Positions 27,459 to 36,621 are shown, counted from the first letter of the stretch. The stretch is 64,000 nt of DNA from Pseudanabaena sp. Chao 1811 (GCF_027942295.1 NZ_CP101416.1:930001-994000); one strand, 5' to 3'. Made by a program: numbers and translations. The notes: generated by a model from the letters alone, not told the origin.

Positions 27459-27579
27459 AACCACAAAATGGCGCTGCCATTTTGTGGTTTTAAAATCCAA
27501 AATTAAAAGAGAGAGGGCGCTATGCGCCCTCTCTCTTTTAATTTTAGGCAAATAAAAACCCAGCGTTTGGTGCGCTGGG
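27459..27579. terminator. Three consecutive stem-loops between convergent genes
   Basis: 27459-27489 (AACCACAAAATGGC stem), 27501-27543 (AATTAAAAGAGAGAGGGCGC stem, loop TAT) and 27559-27579 (CCCAGCG stem). They separate DUF3120 (+) from the AmpG-like gene (-) and can end transcription from both sides. Confidence 0.75.
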
Positions 27580-27665
27580 TGCAGTCAGTTTAAGGCTTCA
27601 TTGGTAAGTAGATTACTCGAACGCATTCTACTCTTACCTCACGCGATCGGGTGAAATTTACATAT

Positions 27666-29096
27666 CTAATCCATTGGTAAAGAATCTACCTTCTTAAATT
27701 CTCCATTCCAAGGTGCGAAGAATGGTAAGAACATCATCCCCGGAATTGCTAATACCAGCGTCAATAGGAAGAATAGCGCCCAACCTTTGCCATCACTGCC
27801 AGCGAACCATACGATTTGATTGATGGCATCCCATGAGGGTATATTGCGCTGAATGAATTGGGCAGATTCTCCAGAAAATGGCGAAGCTAGGAGATCGCGC
27901 CCGACGGCAAACAAACTTGATAGTAAGGCAAACTGAGTTGCGGAAAAGCTAGGATTGCACAACACCATTAAAAAGCCTAAAAAGCCTGCGGTTCCGAGTC
28001 CTCCACAAAAATTCTCGACGTTAATCGCAGCAAGTAACACATAATCATTTTTGCCAACTACGGAAATGGCATAATAGCCAATATTGCTAATCGCTTGCAG
28101 AAATCCAAATACCCATAGTGATCGATTGACCCCAATTTTGCTTAAAATTGCGCCCCCTGCTAAAGTTCCGACAATCGTGGCGACTAATCCAATTCCCTGA
28201 CGCACAGTACCAATCGTGCCATCATCAAACAAAGTTTTTAAAAATGGAACTGCCATTTTGCCAACCATCGCATCGCTAAATCGATAGAAGATCGTAAACA
28301 CAAGTATTAGCAATACTTTGGTCACACCTAAGCGTTGAAAGAACTCCTGAAAAGGCTTAACTACGGCTTCGTCTAAAGAAGCTGGTCTTGCCTCAACTTC
28401 GGGCGGCTCAGGTGCAGCGATAGTGGCAATTAGCCCAAGGCTCATCACAATGGCTAGTAATACATATACCCAAGCCCAACCAAATCTACTGAGACTTAAG
28501 CTTGTAAAACTATAGTTAGAGAGAAACTGTGAAAAAGAAGATTTCCAACTTAATCGAGTCGCTAAATTAAAACCAATAAATCCCGCAAATAGTAGGGCTA
28601 TTCGATATCCCATCACCCAAATACCTACTCCTGCACCTACTTCCTGAACTCTTAAGACATCGGTACGATAAGCATCGATCGCAATATCTTGGGTAGCACT
28701 TAGAAAAGCAAGAATTAAGGCTGTAAATGCCAAGATTGGTAAAGCGCTACTACGGTTGGGTACATCTAATTGGTCAACTGTAAACATTTGCAAAGCGATC
28801 GCTAAAATTGCGACCACTAAACCAACTTGAGTTAAAGCAATCCAACCTCGCCGCCTACCTAAAAATGGCGGAACAAAGCGATCGATTAAAGGAGACCATA
28901 AAAACTTGAGGGAATATGGCAGTGAAACTAAGCCTAGCCAACCAATCGTACTGAGGTCAAACTTAGCACTGGTAAGCCATGCGCGGAACGCATCATCGGT
29001 TAGGGCATAGGGTAAACCCGATGCAAATCCTAATGCTAAAAGAGCCGCCATTTTGCGACTCTGAAAAACCCGAAAAAATTGGGCGATCGTATTCAT
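27666..29096 (-). CDS. AmpG-family MFS transporter
   Basis: Twelve-helix major facilitator, 476 residues, close in style to AmpG permeases, which import anhydro-muropeptides during peptidoglycan recycling. Used: N-terminus ALLALGFASGLPYALTDDAFRAWLTSAKFDLSTIGWLGL and the loop FLWSPLIDRFVPPFLGRRRGW, both typical of AmpG. Substrate in cyanobacteria is not proven; the SLC33 acetyl-CoA transporters are relatives. The start is an ATG at 29096, with the hairpin repeat array about 70 bp upstream. Confidence 0.85.
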   Translation of the reverse strand: MNTIAQFFRVFQSRKMAALLALGFASGLPYALTDDAFRAWLTSAKFDLSTIGWLGLVSLPYSLKFLWSPLIDRFVPPFLGRRRGWIALTQVGLVVAILAIALQMFTVDQLDVPNRSSALPILAFTALILAFLSATQDIAIDAYRTDVLRVQEVGAGVGIWVMGYRIALLFAGFIGFNLATRLSWKSSFSQFLSNYSFTSLSLSRFGWAWVYVLLAIVMSLGLIATIAAPEPPEVEARPASLDEAVVKPFQEFFQRLGVTKVLLILVFTIFYRFSDAMVGKMAVPFLKTLFDDGTIGTVRQGIGLVATIVGTLAGGAILSKIGVNRSLWVFGFLQAISNIGYYAISVVGKNDYVLLAAINVENFCGGLGTAGFLGFLMVLCNPSFSATQFALLSSLFAVGRDLLASPFSGESAQFIQRNIPSWDAINQIVWFAGSDGKGWALFFLLTLVLAIPGMMFLPFFAPWNGEFKKVDSLPMD

Positions 29097-29167
29097 ATTA
29101 AAGAATTAGACTACAATATATATGTAAGCGGAGACGCAAGTTTCCGTTCACTCCTCACACCACATTC

Positions 29168-29620
29168 CGCCTGAGCTTATGAGCAGCAAAGGCGGTTTCT
29201 TATTTTTTGCCTATGGGAGGCAAATTAGGGTAAAGCCTGAGTTTATGAGCAAACGTTCTTAATTTTTTGCCTATGGGAGGCAAATTAGGGTGTTGACTGA
29301 GCTTGTGAGCAGATAAAGGTAGTTGGTAGTTTCTTATTTTTTGCCTATGGGAGGCAAATTAGGTGTTACCTCAGCTTATAAGAAGCAAAAGGTGTTTTTT
29401 ATTTTTTACCTATTGGAGACCAATTAGGGTGTTGTCTGAGCTTATAGTCAGCAAAAGACGTTTTCTTAAAAAGGCAGTTTCTTATTTTTACCTATGGGAG
29501 GCAAATTAGGGTGTTGCCTCAGCTTATAGAAAGCAAAAGGTAGTTTCTTATTTTTTACCTATGGGAGGCAAATTAGGGTGTTGCCTCAGCTTATAGGCAA
29601 AAAAAGTAGTTTCTTATTTT
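29168..29620. repeat. Tandem array of hairpin-forming repeats ahead of trxA
   Basis: About seven degenerate units in 450 bp, each with two blocks: CTGAGCTTATGAG and TTTGCCTATGGGAGGCAAA followed by TTAGGGT. The second block folds into a 7-bp stem with an ATGGG loop. Its core starts at 29209, 29269, 29343, 29408, 29490 and 29557 (spacings 60, 74, 65, 82, 67). The last unit lacks the hairpin. The array lies in the divergent region between the AmpG-like gene and trxA, ends about 215 bp before trxA, and contains no ORF. Confidence 0.85.
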
Positions 29621-29834
29621 TCTGCACTAAGTTGTTTTTGACAAATCTTATGTTGCGGTTCGCCTTACTGTCACTGTATTAGTGAGCTTGGCAAGGTAAT
29701 TTCAAGCTAGTCTCTATGGTAAGCATAAATGTTACAATTCTGGTCTTTATCAAATTTGGGATGCTAACTGTTATACTAGCTACACATAAATTTTGACAGT
29801 TAAAAGTTTTTAGTATTTAGGGAGTTAGCAAAGC

Positions 29835-30164
29835 ATGTCATCAGCGATCGCAGTCACAGATGCTAGCTTTGAGCAGGACGTACTTAAAAGTGACATCCCT
29901 GTTCTAGTAGATTTTTGGGCACCTTGGTGTGGACCATGCCGTATGGTTGCTCCTGTAGTGGAAGAAGTAGCTGCACAGTATGAAGGCAAAATCAAAGTTT
30001 TCAAACTTAATACCGATGAGAATCCTAGCGTAGCTGGACAATATGGCATTCGCAGTATTCCCACGCTCATGTTATTTAAGGGTGGTCAGCGCGTGGATGT
30101 GGTTGTAGGTGCTGTCCCTAAGGCAACACTATCTACCACTATTGAAAAGCATTTAGATAGTTAA
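29835..30164 (+). CDS. trxA: Thioredoxin
   Basis: Cytosolic dithiol-disulfide reductase, 109 residues. Active site WCGPC at 31-35, cis-Pro in RSIPTLMLF near 76, Asp27-equivalent in VDFWA. Length and sequence are those of m-type thioredoxin. The start ATG has a GGGAG ribosome-binding sequence. The long upstream region carries the hairpin array; two overlapping hairpins follow the stop. Confidence 0.96.
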   Translation: MSSAIAVTDASFEQDVLKSDIPVLVDFWAPWCGPCRMVAPVVEEVAAQYEGKIKVFKLNTDENPSVAGQYGIRSIPTLMLFKGGQRVDVVVGAVPKATLSTTIEKHLDS

Positions 30165-30175
30165 CTAATTTTTCG

Positions 30176-30274
30176 GATCTGCTTACAAGAAAGAGTGGAC
30201 GCAATGCGTCCACTCTTTCTTGTAAGCAGATCTCTGTGGCGCACACTGAGCGTGCGCCACAGAGATCTGCTTAC
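30176..30274. promoter_or_regulatory. Two mutually exclusive hairpins between trxA and pyrR
   Basis: Segment GTAAGCAGATC (30222-30232) can pair with GATCTGCTTAC upstream (30176-30186), making a near-perfect 57-nt hairpin, or with GATCTGCTTAC downstream (30264-30274), making a 53-nt hairpin with GC-rich stem CTGTGGCGCAC. Both cannot form fully at once. It may be a terminator with an alternative fold or two fused palindromic repeats. Confidence 0.6.
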
Positions 30275-30330
30275 ATTTCAGAAACTTGGTATTATTTAGA
30301 TCAATCAAGTTCATTTCACGAAACTAAGTT

Positions 30331-30879
30331 GTGCCGCAATCTAAGATTGTCGAAATTTTATCTGCTGATGAGTTACGTCGGACGATCAATCGTCTTGCTT
30401 CCCAAATTGTTGAAGCTAGTGATGATTTAGCCAATGTTGTCTTGCTCGGTGTTTATACTCGCGGTGTACCTTTGAGTGTAGCGATCGCTAAGCAGATTCA
30501 TACCCTTGAAGGTGTGCTAGTGCCAACGGGGGCGCTAGATATTACCTTTTATCGTGATGATCTTGATCGCATTGGCTTGCGGACACCAAGTAAAACTGAG
30601 CTTCCCTTTGACCTCAATGGTAAAACAGTGGTCTTAGTAGACGATGTGATCTATAGTGGGCGGACAATTGGGGCAGCGCTGAGTGCGATCCATGATTATG
30701 GTCGCCCTAAGGTGGTGAGGTTACTAGTCTTAGTTGATCGCGGTCATCGTGAGTTACCAATTCATCCTGATTATGTGGGGCGAACTTTGCCCACCTCTAA
30801 GGATGAACAGGTAAAAGTATTTTTAAGTTCCGCAGGTGATGATCGTGATGGCGTGGAGTTATTTAAACCTATAAACTAA
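30331..30879 (+). CDS. pyrR: PyrR bifunctional pyrimidine regulator / uracil phosphoribosyltransferase
   Basis: Type I phosphoribosyltransferase, 182 residues, with the PRPP-binding motif [12 protein letters not shown] at 101-112 and the PyrR pattern ITFYRDDL. In Bacillus PyrR binds pyr mRNA when UMP is abundant; in cyanobacteria regulation by attenuation is not well shown, and the enzyme activity (uracil + PRPP to UMP) is minor. The start is a GTG at 30331. No pyr biosynthesis gene is adjacent. The competing hairpins upstream make autoregulation worth testing. Confidence 0.9.
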   Translation: MPQSKIVEILSADELRRTINRLASQIVEASDDLANVVLLGVYTRGVPLSVAIAKQIHTLEGVLVPTGALDITFYRDDLDRIGLRTPSKTELPFDLNGKTVVLVDDVIYSGRTIGAALSAIHDYGRPKVVRLLVLVDRGHRELPIHPDYVGRTLPTSKDEQVKVFLSSAGDDRDGVELFKPIN

Positions 30880-30935
30880 AACAATCAGCTAGAGAGTTGG
30901 CAAGCTTCTATAAGGTTATTAGCGCAGTACTTAAT

Positions 30936-31178
30936 ATGCAGACAACACAAAAAATTCTAGCCTCAAAAGTAACTTCTAAATTTCAAGCCACAATCCCTCA
31001 AAGCATTCGCAACGCTATGGGTATATCACAAGGGGATATAGTTGTGTTTGAAATAGAGGAGGGAAGAGTCTTTATCAAGAAATTACAGCCATTAAATTTA
31101 GATTACCTCAACGCAGTATCAGAAACCCTGAGTGAGTGGGCATCTCCAGAGGATGAGGAAGCATATCGTGACCTTTAA
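30936..31178 (+). CDS. AbrB/MazE-type antitoxin
   Basis: 80-residue DNA-binding antitoxin. The swapped-hairpin AbrB fold covers residues 8-50 (KVTSKFQATIPQSIRNAMGISQGDIVVFEIEEGRVFIKK). The acidic C-terminus (LSEWASPEDEEAYRDL) would bind and block the toxin. The toxin gene starts inside its 3' end. The start is set at ATG 30936. Presumed to repress its own operon. Confidence 0.85.
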   Translation: MQTTQKILASKVTSKFQATIPQSIRNAMGISQGDIVVFEIEEGRVFIKKLQPLNLDYLNAVSETLSEWASPEDEEAYRDL

Positions 31179-31518
31179 TCAATTTGATGTGGTTATTGTT
31201 CCTTTCCCATTTACAGATACTGCTAGTACAAAACGACGACCTGCACTTGTAATTTCTGATCATGTCACTTTCAATGCTCCTACGAACCGCAGCGTGATGG
31301 CAATGATCACAACTGCCAAGCACTCATCTTGGGTTCTTGATGTCAATATTCTTGACTTGCCAAGTGCTGGATTGACGTATCCTTCTATAATTAGGATGAA
31401 ATTATTTACTCTAGATGACGTACTGGTTATCAAGCGTATTGGAGCTTTAAGTCAAGCGGATCGAACGGCAACGCAAGAAGCGATTGCACAGCTTTTTAGA
31501 CTAAGTCTTGAAGCTTAA
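31153..31518 (+). CDS. MazF/PemK-type toxin
   Basis: Predicted ribonuclease toxin of a type II system. Residues FNQFDVVIVPFPFTDTASTKRRPALVI match the PemK/MazF start (GDVxxVxFPFT...KxRPALVI). About 121 residues from the ATG at 31153, or 116 from the GTG at 31168. It overlaps the antitoxin by 26 bp, so the two are translationally coupled. Both genes appear intact. Cleavage specificity cannot be read from the sequence. Confidence 0.85.
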   Translation: MRKHIVTFNQFDVVIVPFPFTDTASTKRRPALVISDHVTFNAPTNRSVMAMITTAKHSSWVLDVNILDLPSAGLTYPSIIRMKLFTLDDVLVIKRIGALSQADRTATQEAIAQLFRLSLEA

Positions 31519-31545
31519 TACTTGGCTTGGGTTAATTGCTATCAG

Positions 31546-32319
31546 CTAAGTAGTCCGAAAAAGTCGTTTGTAGTGAGAACTATATAACTGCGATTTAGTA
31601 CCTTTGCTCATAAATTTTTTTACATGATTTAATGCGGGACTAATCACAAATAGCGTGGTTCTAGTCAGATTCTCTTCACGAGTGACTGTAGCCATTTCCA
31701 ATAGGGGAACCGTTAAAATCTTTTCATCTTCCCAACCTAAGCGATAGCAAATTGCTACAGTAGTATCAGGTGGATAATGTTCGATGAGTTTTGATTGGGC
31801 GTTCTCGACATGGTGAGCGCTGAGATAAAGACATAGTGAAGCTTGATGGGCAGCAAGTCTTGATAATTCTTCTTTTTCAGGAACTTGAGTACGTCCGCTG
31901 ATCCGCGTGAGAATAATTGTCTGTACGATTTCGGGAACTGTTAGCTCTACTTGTAAACGAGCGGCGGCTAATTGGAATGCGCTCACCCCCGGAATTATTT
32001 CAAAGGGAATTTCGGCTTCACTAAGGGCGATAATTTGTTCTTGAATTGCACCATAGAGACTAGGATCGCCATCATGGAGGCGGACTACTAATTTATGAGA
32101 TCGTACTCTGTCGATCAGAATTGTGACTATTTCTTCGAGGGATTTGCTAGCGGTGGGAATAATTTCGGCATCGGGACGACAAAATTGCAGCATCGAGTCA
32201 GGAATGAGGGAGTTCGCATAGACGATGACATCGGCTTGGGTGAGGAGGTTGCGTCCTTTTACGGTAATAAGATCAGGATCACCAGGTCCTGCGCCAACAA
32301 TATAGACTGGTTCGAGCAT
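31546..32319 (-). CDS. cobM: Precorrin-4 C11-methyltransferase
   Basis: SAM-dependent methyltransferase of corrin ring synthesis (CobM/CbiF), 257 residues from the ATG at 32319. N-terminal VYIVGAGPGDPDLITVKGRNLL, the DGDPSLYGAIQEQ loop and the FEIIPGVSAF motif are the tetrapyrrole methylase signatures; YANSLIPDSML is typical of CobM. Together with cbiD directly upstream on the same strand it forms a small cobalamin (pseudocobalamin in cyanobacteria) unit. Confidence 0.92.
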   Translation of the reverse strand: MLEPVYIVGAGPGDPDLITVKGRNLLTQADVIVYANSLIPDSMLQFCRPDAEIIPTASKSLEEIVTILIDRVRSHKLVVRLHDGDPSLYGAIQEQIIALSEAEIPFEIIPGVSAFQLAAARLQVELTVPEIVQTIILTRISGRTQVPEKEELSRLAAHQASLCLYLSAHHVENAQSKLIEHYPPDTTVAICYRLGWEDEKILTVPLLEMATVTREENLTRTTLFVISPALNHVKKFMSKGTKSQLYSSHYKRLFRTT

Positions 32320-32384
32320 TACATTCAACAAATAGAGAGGGTGCAAAGCACGCTCTCTATTATGTCATTGCAACCGTCTCCATC

Positions 32385-32423
32385 AACAGAGAGTTACGGC
32401 GCGAAGCACTGTAACTCTCTGTT
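32385..32423. repeat. Stem-loop between cbiD and cobM
   Basis: AACAGAGAGTTAC / GTAACTCTCTGTT stem with a GC-rich loop, in the short gap between the two cobalamin genes. A weaker stem (GAGAGGGTGC / GCACGCTCTC) lies just to its left, before the cobM start. Confidence 0.55.
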
Positions 32424-32426
32424 GAG

Positions 32427-33470
32427 CTATAGAACTAACTTTCCTAGGCGATCGCACAATACCGTTTTAATATCAACCTTCAGATCTGTATATTTTTGGA
32501 CATAGGCAATCGACCTTTGCGTAATTTGATCGGTGATATATTGAAAAACTGGGCGATCACAACCATTTCTCACTAATAGTTTATGTGCGGCTTCTGCTGT
32601 GGGGGTCTTCTCAATAGCTTGAATAAGCTCAAGGGATAAATCCTCATGGACTGCCGCTCTTACGAGAATATCGATACGTGCATCCGCTAAGTGACTAGAA
32701 GTATTAAAAATTCCGCCTGCTAGTTTGAGTAATTTGCCGTGATAACCAATTAATGTGATGGAAGTTACTCCCAAGAGCGCGGCTTCTACTAACATCGCTC
32801 CTACCCAATTAGCAGTTTGTACTAATTGCGAAGTGGGAAACCCTAGATTTTGGGCGACTTGATAGCCATTTGCGCCGATGTAAAATGCGATCGCATGGGA
32901 ATTAACGGCTTTAATGCGTAAATCTGCGCGAAATTCTTCGAGTTTATCTTCTACTGAGAGTGGTTTAGATATAGCGGAAGTACCTAATAATGATAAACCG
33001 TCAAGAATCCCAAAAGCGGCATTGGAGGTTCTTTTCGCTAGCGCTCGCCCTTCAGGTAAAATAAACCGAATCCTTGCGGTCACATTGGTTTCTAGCAAAG
33101 GTAATAAATTCACTTCAGCTAAATCCCTTGCTAGTTTGTAAATTGCAGGCTCACCACTGGCGGTTTTACCTAGCCCTTCACCAGCTTCGAGAATGATTCT
33201 TTGTGGCGATGCTTCTATTAACGGTTCCAATTGCACCCATGCCCAGATAGGTGTGCCTGCGGTGAGATCGAGATTATCCCCAGGGTCGCTAATAGCGATC
33301 GCTAGGGCAGTATTCTCACTAATCATTGCACTTTGCGCGATCACCACTTCCCCATTCCCAGATTCTAATAAATCAAGATTTACAGAAGATGGAGTTTCTT
33401 GGCGCAATGCAAGGATAGCGGCTTTGGCAGCAGCGATCGCAAAGACAGGCAATGTATAACCAGATTTCAT
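32427..33470 (-). CDS. cbiD: Cobalt-precorrin-5B C1-methyltransferase
   Basis: Methylates C1 during anaerobic-type corrin ring contraction. 347 residues from ATG 33470 (MKSGYTLPVF), which I prefer over the upstream start at 33506 because family members begin with a short SGYTLPVFA-type N-terminus. Family marks: VNLDLLESG ... GDNLDLTAGTPI, EGLGKTASGEPAI and IGYHGKLLKLAGGIFNTSSHLADAR, which is highly conserved in CbiD. It lies upstream of cobM with a 107-bp gap. Confidence 0.92.
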   Translation of the reverse strand: MKSGYTLPVFAIAAAKAAILALRQETPSSVNLDLLESGNGEVVIAQSAMISENTALAIAISDPGDNLDLTAGTPIWAWVQLEPLIEASPQRIILEAGEGLGKTASGEPAIYKLARDLAEVNLLPLLETNVTARIRFILPEGRALAKRTSNAAFGILDGLSLLGTSAISKPLSVEDKLEEFRADLRIKAVNSHAIAFYIGANGYQVAQNLGFPTSQLVQTANWVGAMLVEAALLGVTSITLIGYHGKLLKLAGGIFNTSSHLADARIDILVRAAVHEDLSLELIQAIEKTPTAEAAHKLLVRNGCDRPVFQYITDQITQRSIAYVQKYTDLKVDIKTVLCDRLGKLVL

Positions 33471-33491
33471 AGGTTTGTGTGGTTTAGAAAC

Positions 33492-33526
33492 TATGATGAG
33501 TAGCACTTCGTGCTACTCATCATAAT
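33492..33526 (-). terminator. Stem-loop after the SpoIID-domain gene
   Basis: TATGATGAGTAGCAC-TTCGT-GTGCTACTCATCATA-like perfect stem with TTC in the loop, just beyond the stop codon of the SpoIID-domain gene. Confidence 0.7.
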
Positions 33527-33529
33527 CAT

Positions 33530-35143
33530 TTATTGATAATGCTCAGGGCGTAATTTTTGGAGTTGGGTATTGGTGTAATAGAAGTTGAGAATGCGATCGA
33601 AAGTAAATCCCATTCGGGCAAGATTATAGGATCCTGTTTGGCTCATGCCTACACCATGTCCTAAGCCGCCACCAATAAAGGTATAGCCAGTTAAGACTTT
33701 CTCTTTCCCTTGCTCTTTATAGATTGGCTCTAGGCTAAAGAAGGTGCTATCGGGTGGATCGAAGGCATCGATAATCTCATCTTTCTTGACATAGATTTTG
33801 CCTGTATCCGTAGTGACTTCCATTTCTAGTACGCGACCTGAAGGCGATCGCTTAGTTACTTGCAGTTGTTTAATCGCATTGAAGTTGGTAGTGGTATCAC
33901 CTGAGAATCGCAAAAACTTTTTCAAGGATATTTGTAATTCATCCAGTGAGCCACTTTTGCGCCAACGGAGTGTTCGCCAACCAACTTCATTAAATCCTTC
34001 TTGACGATCTAGAAATGCTTTTAAATTCTTGTTGTCAGAGATATTTGCCGATCGCTGATTTTCAGAACGATTAGCGAGATCCAATACTGATTGGAGATAG
34101 GGACGGGGTGTGCCATCCCACAGATCGTTATAGTTGGCGGTAATTCCTCCCGTTGTTGAGGAATAGAGAGCATCGATTACCCGATTGTTATAGGTCAAAA
34201 CTAAGCCTCTGGTATCGGCTACAGCGCGATCGGCAACTTCAGTGGTATTTTCTAAACCGCGATAAACTTGGCATTGAGTATCGGCGCAAAGCTCATAGTC
34301 ATCGGCTCTAAATCTTTGTAAACTAGCTAAAGCATAGGTTCTTGCCAAAATCGCTTGGGCTTGCACCGCAGCATAGGGAGCGTTATAGCCAATTTCATGG
34401 GGAACGACTCCGCGCACATAGGTTTCTAACGGAACGTTATTAACAAGGGTAAAACTTTGATGGGCATTGGGTTGGAGCTTGAGTGTGCCAGCATAGTGGC
34501 GATTACTAATTTCCGCTTTACTCTCGCGCTGATAGCTAACTTCCACAATTCCTGAACTGCTGCTCACATCAAGGCGATCGCGATTATATTTGAAGTCGCC
34601 CACTGTCCATGAGGCGATCGCTTTTTGTGGCAGGATGCGGCGATCCAGTTGGACTGTGACATTACCTTGCGATCGCAGGGTGTAAAACATCAAATAGCGC
34701 AATAGCATCGAATCATAGACATCTCGCTTTGCCCAGACTTGCCAGCGTCTCGGTTGAGCAATTTCCGTTTGCACTCCCTTCTCATTCCAATGAAAGGCAC
34801 TGGCAGCAGCATTCTCAAAACTGCGATGATTACTGAGGACTAACTTTTCTTCGAGGATTGGTTGGGTTAAGGGCTGTGAGGCAATTTCGATCACGAGGCG
34901 ATCGCTAGTTAAGGTTTGGGTACTTTTGCCATCGGCTGACGGAAAGGTGAGGGTGAGTTTCCCGCCTGATGGTGCTTGAATTGTGAGCCGATCCTGTGGT
35001 CTTTCCCCAAAACGCTGCACGATCCCAATCTTTAAAATGGGATTAGTTTCAGTTTGAGCTTGTACCAGTTCACCAGCAGTCAGCGTAAACGAACAAACAG
35101 TCAAAATTACAGTTTGGCGAATAATACCGAGAGTTTTTAGCAT
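33530..35143 (-). CDS. SpoIID/LytB domain exported protein
   Basis: Exported protein of 537 residues with a signal peptide (about 1-29, cleaved near ELVQAQ). The SpoIID domain (about 225-525) includes VPLETYVRGVVPHEIGYNAPYAAVQAQAILARTYAL and, near the end, GGGLGHGVGMSQTGSYNLARMGFTFDRILNFYY, the conserved segments of SpoIID, a lytic transglycosylase acting on denuded glycan strands. Cyanobacteria do not sporulate; homologues are presumed to act in cell wall remodelling. The N-terminal 200 residues are beta-rich and not recognised. Confidence 0.88.
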   Translation of the reverse strand: MLKTLGIIRQTVILTVCSFTLTAGELVQAQTETNPILKIGIVQRFGERPQDRLTIQAPSGGKLTLTFPSADGKSTQTLTSDRLVIEIASQPLTQPILEEKLVLSNHRSFENAAASAFHWNEKGVQTEIAQPRRWQVWAKRDVYDSMLLRYLMFYTLRSQGNVTVQLDRRILPQKAIASWTVGDFKYNRDRLDVSSSSGIVEVSYQRESKAEISNRHYAGTLKLQPNAHQSFTLVNNVPLETYVRGVVPHEIGYNAPYAAVQAQAILARTYALASLQRFRADDYELCADTQCQVYRGLENTTEVADRAVADTRGLVLTYNNRVIDALYSSTTGGITANYNDLWDGTPRPYLQSVLDLANRSENQRSANISDNKNLKAFLDRQEGFNEVGWRTLRWRKSGSLDELQISLKKFLRFSGDTTTNFNAIKQLQVTKRSPSGRVLEMEVTTDTGKIYVKKDEIIDAFDPPDSTFFSLEPIYKEQGKEKVLTGYTFIGGGLGHGVGMSQTGSYNLARMGFTFDRILNFYYTNTQLQKLRPEHYQ

Positions 35144-35205
35144 GTCAAGCTCAAAATGTCAGAAACCTAGACATTTTACACCCATTCTAGCGATAACTTT
35201 ATAGG

Positions 35206-35313
35206 TAGGGATGGGCGGCGCGAAGTGCCGCCCATCCCTAGCAAGATTTTTTAACATGGTTCGATAAAGCTATTTGCGCGGCGCTTCGCGCCGCGCAAAT
35301 AGCTTTATCGAAC
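35206..35313. repeat. Two adjacent long hairpins
   Basis: 35206-35240 (TAGGGATGGGCGGC stem) and 35259-35313 (26-bp perfect stem starting GTTCGATAAAGCTATTTGCG, loop TTC). Both carry GCGC...TTCG...GCGC cores like other hairpins in the window. They lie between the PATAN-REC gene's stop and the SpoIID-domain gene's start, so one may be the PATAN-REC terminator. Confidence 0.7.
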
Positions 35314-35340
35314 TCACGTTCAACCGATACAGTAAGACAA

Positions 35341-36411
35341 CTAACGCTTGCTATATTTCTCAACGGTTGTTAGTAGTTCCTTCTCGCCAAAGGGTTTCGT
35401 GAGATATTCCGTTGCACCCACCATCCGCGCCTTAACACGATCGATAAATCCATCCTTCCCCGTCAGCATAATAATGGGAACCTTCGCAAAAGCGCTAGAA
35501 CGGCGGAGCATTCCACAAAGTTCATAGCCATCAATCTCTGGCATCGTAATATCACACAAAACCAGATCGGGTTTATGTTGGAAGATTACACTCAAAGCTT
35601 TAATTGGGCTAGAAACTGCCATCACCTGATAGCCATGATTATGCAGAATATATTCCACAGCACGACAAATCGTCACACTATCATCAATACACACAACCCT
35701 AGGAGACTGAACTTTAACCTGTTGTGGTAAATTCAGCACCAATGGTGGAACCGTAACCTCCCCAGTAGCGATCGCATCATAGATATCCTGACCAATTTTA
35801 CAGATATCCAATCCTGAATAACGGGACAACTGACGAATTGTAGTTTTGCCATCAATCCAATTCCTTAAATGCGGTAAAGCATCATTAGACATCAGAACAG
35901 GACATTGGTTGCTCGACTGAATGATTGGATAAAACTGCTGCCATCTCTGTAAATGACGCGCAAATTCGGAGCTAATTTGCGAAAACTTAAGCTGGGTTAA
36001 TTTGGGTGTAAGCGCAGGACTAATTTCAAAAACAAAAGTACCTTGATAAAGACTGAGAATATCAAAAAGTACTTCTCGCATCGTACTTTCGATAATTGAC
36101 TTAGCTTGAGTAGGATTGATGACGTTAGATTCTAAAAGTGACCAAATTTGTCCATATTCCAAGACATTAATCCCTAGCTTTGAGTTCGCCAACCGATCCA
36201 AAGCATGTTCTAAGCCCAACCCATGCAAATAGTCTCGCAATCGAGTCAGATTACTATCCGTATCGGTGGCATAGATTAACTCCCCATTATGAAAAAACAG
36301 AAACCAGAATTTTCCTGAAGTTGACTCGATCAATAACTCGCCAGTTCGTTGCCCAAACTCGATCAGGTGAATAATGGTGTATACGTCAATTTCTCTGAGC
36401 GTGCCTTGCAT
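35341..36411 (-). CDS. PATAN-domain response regulator (DUF4388 + REC)
   Basis: 356-residue regulator of the PatA/PixG type. The PATAN (DUF4388) domain covers about residues 1-115 (MQGTLREIDVYTIIHLIEFGQRTGELLIES). A helical region (115-215) follows, then a receiver (about 228-352) with Asp in LVLCDITMPEIDGYE, Thr in IIMLTG and Lys in LTKPF. PATAN regulators are output proteins of cyanobacterial chemosensory systems, and some bind the pilus motor ATPase PilB1. A link to the pilJ/CheA-like genes at the window start is possible but they are 30 kb apart. Confidence 0.9.
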   Translation of the reverse strand: MQGTLREIDVYTIIHLIEFGQRTGELLIESTSGKFWFLFFHNGELIYATDTDSNLTRLRDYLHGLGLEHALDRLANSKLGINVLEYGQIWSLLESNVINPTQAKSIIESTMREVLFDILSLYQGTFVFEISPALTPKLTQLKFSQISSEFARHLQRWQQFYPIIQSSNQCPVLMSNDALPHLRNWIDGKTTIRQLSRYSGLDICKIGQDIYDAIATGEVTVPPLVLNLPQQVKVQSPRVVCIDDSVTICRAVEYILHNHGYQVMAVSSPIKALSVIFQHKPDLVLCDITMPEIDGYELCGMLRRSSAFAKVPIIMLTGKDGFIDRVKARMVGATEYLTKPFGEKELLTTVEKYSKR

Positions 36412-36557
36412 GAGTTGTTATGAATGGGAGGTTTATCTTGGGGGCTTATATGTAGATTAATTTGTCTACATTATCAGAATCTCGTTACGCTCCTTGATTT
36501 TAAAGCTTTTTGAGTAGGACTCTGCCTAAATTCTTGAGGTGTAGTCATTCTAAAGAC

Positions 36558-36596
36558 AAAAGAGAGTCGCAGTGCTTAGCGCTGCGACTCTCTTTT
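36558..36596 (-). terminator. Fasciclin gene terminator
   Basis: AAAAGAGAGTCGCAG / CTGCGACTCTCTTTT stem, 15 bp, about 25 bp after the fasciclin gene stop on the minus strand, followed by T-rich sequence. Confidence 0.75.
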
Positions 36597-36621
36597 AGGT
36601 GTTTTTACTATGCAGTTAAGT

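Noticed and set aside
29168-29620. CRISPR array
   Set aside because: Repeats are degenerate, spacing is irregular, the intervals are themselves similar to each other, and there are no cas genes.
32320-33530. Cobalamin riboswitch near cobM/cbiD
   Set aside because: No B12-box or leader of the needed length upstream of cbiD; only short stem-loops are seen.
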